A stretch of DNA of 17,598 bases from assembly GCA_964472785.1 (NCBI GenBank), contig CAYYMH010000072.1:1-17598 (forward strand), written 5' to 3'. Both the position numbers and the translations under genes were made by a program. The stretch comes from CAYYMH01 sp964472785 (lineage in GTDB: Bacteria; Zhuqueibacterota; Zhuqueibacteria; Thermofontimicrobiales; Thermofontimicrobiaceae). This document shows, piece after piece, positions 14,324 to 17,598 of this stretch. The notes under the pieces were generated by a model that did no database searches, had not been told where the DNA came from, and saw nothing but the letters and a program-made list of their open reading frames with translations. Each line of letters starts with the position of its first letter. The first letter of the stretch is position 1.

Positions 14324-15592
14324 ATGAAAAAATACCATAAACCACTCCAATCCGTTTTAGTGAAACCTGCCGGTCCGGACTGCAATATGGCGTGCACCTA
14401 TTGTTTTTATTTGGAGAAGTCAGATTTATTTCGGGAAACACGGGTGCATCGAATGAGTGAGGAAATTCTCGAAGAATTGGTTCGCCAAATGATGACACAA
14501 ACCCAGTCCAACGTTTCCTTCGGCTGGCAGGGCGGAGAACCAACGTTGATGGGATTGCCATTTTTTGAAAAAGCAGTCGAATTTCAGCAAAATTACGGCA
14601 GGAATCAAATGGTCGGAAACGGACTACAGACGAACGGCATTTTGATCGATAAAGATTGGGCGAAATTTTTAGCCGAGTATAAATTTTTGGTTGGATTGTC
14701 ATTAGATGGCCCGGAGCACATTCATAACCGCTACCGGATAATGCCAAGCGGAAAAGGAAGCTGGAACAAGGTCGTTGACAGTGGCAAACGAATGCTGGAT
14801 GCCGGTGTCGAAGTGAACGCGCTGACAGTGGTGAATGATTATTCGGCTCAATTTCCCGAAGAAATCTATGAATTTCATCGTGAAACGGGCTTGAACTTTA
14901 TGCAGTTTATTCCATGTTTGGAACCTGATGCGGTAGATCACAGAAAACCTGCCCCGTTTTCAGCAAATCCTGAAGCGTACGGAAAGTTTTTATGCCGAAT
15001 ATTTGACTTATGGAAACAAGACTTTGTGGACGATGTGCCAACGACTTCGGTACGTTTGTTTGACTCATTGTTTTATACCTACGTAAATATGACTGCCCCG
15101 GAATGTACTTTATTGCCAGAGTGTGGCGTGTACGTAGTCGTCGAACATAATGGTGACGTTTATTCCTGTGACTTTTTCGTTGATCCGGAGTGGAAATTGG
15201 GTAATGTCCAATCGGATATTTTAGTTGATCTCTTAAACTCACCGCAGCAGAGTGAGTTCGGTAAAATAAAAAGCAAGCTACCGGAAATGTGTCGAAACTG
15301 CAAATGGTTAAAACGGTGCTGGGGTGGTTGTCCCAAAGATCGTTTTGTTTCCGGCTCTGTGGAAAATCTTAACTATTTCTGTCAATCCTATCAAATGTTA
15401 TTCGAACATGCGGACGATTATTTTAAGCAATTAGCTAACAATTGGATAAATAAACAGCAAAACGAGATCGTCCAAAAGCGACAGGAAATTCAAAATGCAG
15501 TCCGAGACGGAAAAATTTCTGTTGGGAGAAATGATCCCTGTCCCTGCGGCAGCGGCAAGAAATTTAAAAAATGTTGCGGGCAGGATTTATAA
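14324..15592 (+). CDS. Anaerobic sulfatase-maturase-like radical SAM/SPASM protein with SEC-C tail
   Basis: This 422-residue protein has radical SAM cluster cysteines Cys20, Cys24 and Cys27 in [12 protein letters not shown] (70-73) and SLDGP. A SPASM region follows whose cysteines include Cys261, Cys267, Cys282, Cys323, Cys326, Cys332, Cys336 and Cys353. The pattern matches anaerobic sulfatase-maturating enzymes, which oxidise an active-site Cys or Ser of sulfatases to formylglycine. Asp283, directly after Cys282, fits the proposed catalytic base. Residues 402-419 form a SEC-C zinc motif (Cys406, Cys408, Cys417, Cys418), an addition seen in some maturases and in SecA. ATG 14324 has no good ribosome site nearby; AGGAG at 14294-14298 is too distant. 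No sulfatase is in the window, so its client lies elsewhere. A peptide-modifying SPASM role is the alternative. Confidence 0.88.
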
Positions 15593-15639
15593 CTCTTTCA
15601 AATAGTATAGAATCTCTTATAAAAAACAAAAGGTAACAG

Positions 15640-16635
15640 ATGATTATTGAAGCGAGTTCTTATGCGAGAGCGGGTTTGTTAGGTAATCCCTCTGATGGTT
15701 ATTTTGGAAAGACGATTTCGATTATTCTGCGTAATTTTGGCGCTCATGTGGTGTTGTATCAAACGCCGGAGCTTCACATTGAGCCTCAGGTTGAGGATAA
15801 GACAACGTACAAAAACATCAACAATCTTGTCGAGTCGGTGAATCTGATGGGCTATTACGGCGGCGCCAGACTTGTTAAGGCAGCGATCAAAAAATTTTAT
15901 GATTATTGTGCAGAAAATAACCTCAAGCTGGAGAGTAAGAATTTTACTATTCGTTACAATTCCTCGATACCACGGCAGGTCGGATTAGCCGGGTCGAGCG
16001 CGATTATTACTGCTACGATGCGAGCATTGATGAGATTTTATCAGATTGAAATCCCGATTCACATTTTACCCAGCGTCGTTTTGTCAGCAGAAATAGACGA
16101 GTTGGGTATTAGCGCCGGTTTGCAGGATCGGGTAATTCAGGCATACGAAGGGTGTGTGTTCATGGATTTTAATAAAGAGTACATGGAAAAGCATAAAACC
16201 GGAAAATACGAGCGGCTCGATCCGAAGCTGCTTCCCAAATTGTATGTTGCTTATAAAACCGATTTAGGTAAAGTTTCCGGAGCAGTTCTAAATGACATCC
16301 GGGTTCGTTTCGAAAGAGGCGACAAAAAAGCTGTGGAGACATTGAACCAGATCGCTGATTGCGCTGAACAGGGCAAATTGGCGATTCAAAACAGAGACAC
16401 GAAAAATTTGAACAAACTGATTGATCAAAATTTTGACTTGCGAAGAAAGGTGATGAATATTAGTGAAAGTAATATCGAGATGGTGGAAACCGCCCGAAAG
16501 TGCGGCGCATCTGCCAAATTTACCGGCTCCGGTGGTTCGATCATCGGCATTTATCAAAGTGAAGATACACTTTCAAAACTGATTGTGGAATTGAAAAAAA
16601 TTAAAGCGAGAGTGATTAAACCCTATATTATGTAA
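15640..16635 (+). CDS. Glucuronokinase-like GHMP kinase
   Basis: This 331-residue kinase begins with EASSYARAGLLGNPSDGYFG (4-23), the N-terminal pattern of plant glucuronokinase and its bacterial relatives. The phosphate loop PRQVGLAGSSA (111-121), LGISAGLQDR with Asp163 and TGSGGS (295-300) complete the GHMP set. The known reaction is glucuronate plus ATP to glucuronate-1-phosphate. ATG 15640 has a ribosome site (AGG at 15631-15633, 6 nt spacing). It lies 47 bp after the maturase and 15 bp before the GalU-type gene, whose ribosome site overlaps this stop codon. The pairing of a sugar-1-kinase with a UDP-sugar pyrophosphorylase is what a salvage route to UDP-glucuronate requires. Substrate specificity is inferred from the N-terminal motif and context. 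Confidence 0.78.
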   Translation: MIIEASSYARAGLLGNPSDGYFGKTISIILRNFGAHVVLYQTPELHIEPQVEDKTTYKNINNLVESVNLMGYYGGARLVKAAIKKFYDYCAENNLKLESKNFTIRYNSSIPRQVGLAGSSAIITATMRALMRFYQIEIPIHILPSVVLSAEIDELGISAGLQDRVIQAYEGCVFMDFNKEYMEKHKTGKYERLDPKLLPKLYVAYKTDLGKVSGAVLNDIRVRFERGDKKAVETLNQIADCAEQGKLAIQNRDTKNLNKLIDQNFDLRRKVMNISESNIEMVETARKCGASAKFTGSGGSIIGIYQSEDTLSKLIVELKKIKARVIKPYIM

Positions 16636-16650
16636 GGAGAAGATGACGTT

Positions 16651-17520
16651 ATGGTTAGAAAAGCAGTGATACCCGCAGCCGGGCTCGGAACAAGATTTTT
16701 ACCGGCAACAAAAGCTCAACCCAAAGAAATGTTACCGATCATCGACACACCAACTATCCAATACGTGGTTGAAGAAGCGGTGTATTCAGGAATTGAAGAC
16801 ATTTTAATTGTGTCCGGCAAAGGCAAGCGGGCAATCGAAGATCATTTTGACAGGAATTTTCAACTGGAATTTTTGTTGAAAAATAAAAACAGCAGCAAGC
16901 GGCTGACAGAAATTCAGCGAATCTCGGACATGGCAAACTTTCATTTTGTCCGGCAAAAAGAACTAAATGGTCTGGGTGACGCCATTTTTCAGGCGAGACT
17001 GCACATCGGAGATGAGCCGTTTGCGGTGCTTTTGGGCGACACTGTTGTTGATTCGACCATTCCGGTGACCCAGCAATTGATCGATATTTACGAGCAGTAC
17101 AAACAGTCTATTTTAGGCGTGGAGATTGTTCCCAGGGACAAAGTGTCACGCTACGGCATCATTGGCGGTGAAAAGATCAGCGACCGGATTATGAAAGTGA
17201 ACGAACTGATCGAAAAACCGTCGGTTCAAAAAGCGCCGTCCAATTTGGCGATTGCCGGTCGATATATTTTAACACCGGAAGTTTTTACTGCTATCGAAAA
17301 GACACCAGTGGGGAAAAATAATGAAATTCAATTGACTGATGCGTTGCGTATTTTGTTAGGCCGGGAAAATATTTATTCTTACACAATCGAAGGAAAGCGG
17401 TACGACATTGGGAATAAAATGGATTATCTGAAAACAACGGTTGAATTTGGTTTAAAACGGAAAGAATTCGCTGATGAATTCAGGCAGTTTATCAAAGACA
17501 TCGTTGCAGAGGAGGAATGA
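16651..17520 (+). CDS. galU: GalU-type UTP-sugar-1-phosphate uridylyltransferase
   Basis: This 289-residue cytoplasmic nucleotidylyltransferase is full length for GalU. Its motifs are PAAGLGTRFLPATKAQPKEM (8-27, UTP-binding loop), EEAVYSGIEDILIVSGKGKRAI, VLLGD (126-130), NELIEKP (184-190), GRYILTPE (203-210), EIQLTDAL and GKRYDIGN. The classical reaction is UTP plus glucose-1-phosphate to UDP-glucose. Two positions differ from the commonest GalU pattern: LLGDT instead of LLGDD (Thr131), and GLGDA instead of GLGHA (Asp110). With a glucuronokinase-like gene 15 bp upstream, glucuronate-1-phosphate is a plausible additional or main substrate. ATG 16651 follows AAGGAG (16634-16639) by 11 nt, and that site overlaps the upstream stop. 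A run of eight T follows the stop codon immediately, without a stem. Confidence 0.92.
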   Translation: MVRKAVIPAAGLGTRFLPATKAQPKEMLPIIDTPTIQYVVEEAVYSGIEDILIVSGKGKRAIEDHFDRNFQLEFLLKNKNSSKRLTEIQRISDMANFHFVRQKELNGLGDAIFQARLHIGDEPFAVLLGDTVVDSTIPVTQQLIDIYEQYKQSILGVEIVPRDKVSRYGIIGGEKISDRIMKVNELIEKPSVQKAPSNLAIAGRYILTPEVFTAIEKTPVGKNNEIQLTDALRILLGRENIYSYTIEGKRYDIGNKMDYLKTTVEFGLKRKEFADEFRQFIKDIVAEEE

Positions 17521-17528
17521 TTTTTTTT

Positions 17529-17598
17529 GGGTTCAAGGTTTAAGGTTTTGGGTTCAGGGTTTTGGGTTCAGGGTTTTGGGTTCAGGGTTTTGGGTTCA
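17529..17598. repeat. Telomere-like G-tract tandem repeat
   Basis: From 17550 to the window end, the 14-base unit GGGTTCAGGGTTTT is repeated 3.5 times without error, so GGG starts every 7 bases (17550, 17557, 17564, 17571, 17578, 17585, 17592). A degenerate lead-in at 17529-17549 includes one more GGG. The + strand can form a G-quadruplex with 4-base loops. The array is cut by the window edge, so its full length is unknown. Confidence 0.9.

Noticed and set aside
14319..15242. Several minus-strand frames under the maturase gene
   Set aside because: They are antisense shadows. The plus-strand frame has complete radical SAM, SPASM and SEC-C motifs.
17521..17528. Eight T after the galU stop as an intrinsic terminator
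   Set aside because: No stable stem precedes the T-run; the bases before it are the galU 3' end without a hairpin.

Overview
The window looks like a chromosomal segment of an uncultured or poorly studied bacterium of the FCB superphylum, for example a Calditrichota/KSB1-like lineage. The best evidence is a C-terminal domain with the QNYPNPFN signature of type IX secretion (Por) sorting domains in the first gene. The 3' remnant of a second such domain lies near 12.8-12.9 kb. Base composition is AT-rich and every convincing gene is on the + strand. I saw no tRNA, rRNA, CRISPR array, transposase, integrase or phage gene.

Layout. (1) 1-2067: the 3' part of a large secreted, internally duplicated protein; its 5' end lies outside the window. 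(2) 2068-2897: an AT-rich, decayed stretch holding a short palindrome and fragments that look like an old protein gene. (3) 2898-12383: a closely packed run of nine genes with gaps of 45 bp or less and several stop/start overlaps. In order they are an unknown helical protein, a URO-D superfamily protein, a nitrilase-family amidohydrolase, a D-glucuronyl C5-epimerase-like protein, a hexapeptide-repeat acyltransferase, a divergent polysaccharide-deacetylase-like protein, a Wzx-type flippase, a cobalamin-binding-type radical SAM enzyme and DNA polymerase IV (dinB). (4) 12355-13118: a graveyard with the C-terminal stub of a NagX/HGSNAT-like membrane protein, a frameshifted remnant joining a signal peptide to a sorting-domain tail, and a dispersed inverted repeat. 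(5) 13119-17520: a galactokinase-like GHMP kinase, an anaerobic sulfatase-maturase-like radical SAM/SPASM protein with a SEC-C tail, a glucuronokinase-like GHMP kinase and a GalU-type nucleotidylyltransferase. (6) 17529-17598: a telomere-like G-tract tandem repeat running off the window end.

How the genes may work together (inference). The last two genes could salvage glucuronic acid to glucuronate-1-phosphate and then UDP-glucuronate, as glucuronokinase plus a UDP-sugar pyrophosphorylase do in plants. The 5.5-9.7 kb genes carry functions expected for tailoring and exporting a uronic-acid-containing surface glycan: C5 epimerisation, O-acylation, a possible deacetylation and lipid-linked flipping. 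No glycosyltransferase or polymerase is visible, so the glycan would have to be assembled by genes elsewhere. The combination resembles, in function list only, the modification steps of heparan-type glycosaminoglycans. That is the most interesting hypothesis the window offers, and it is unproven.
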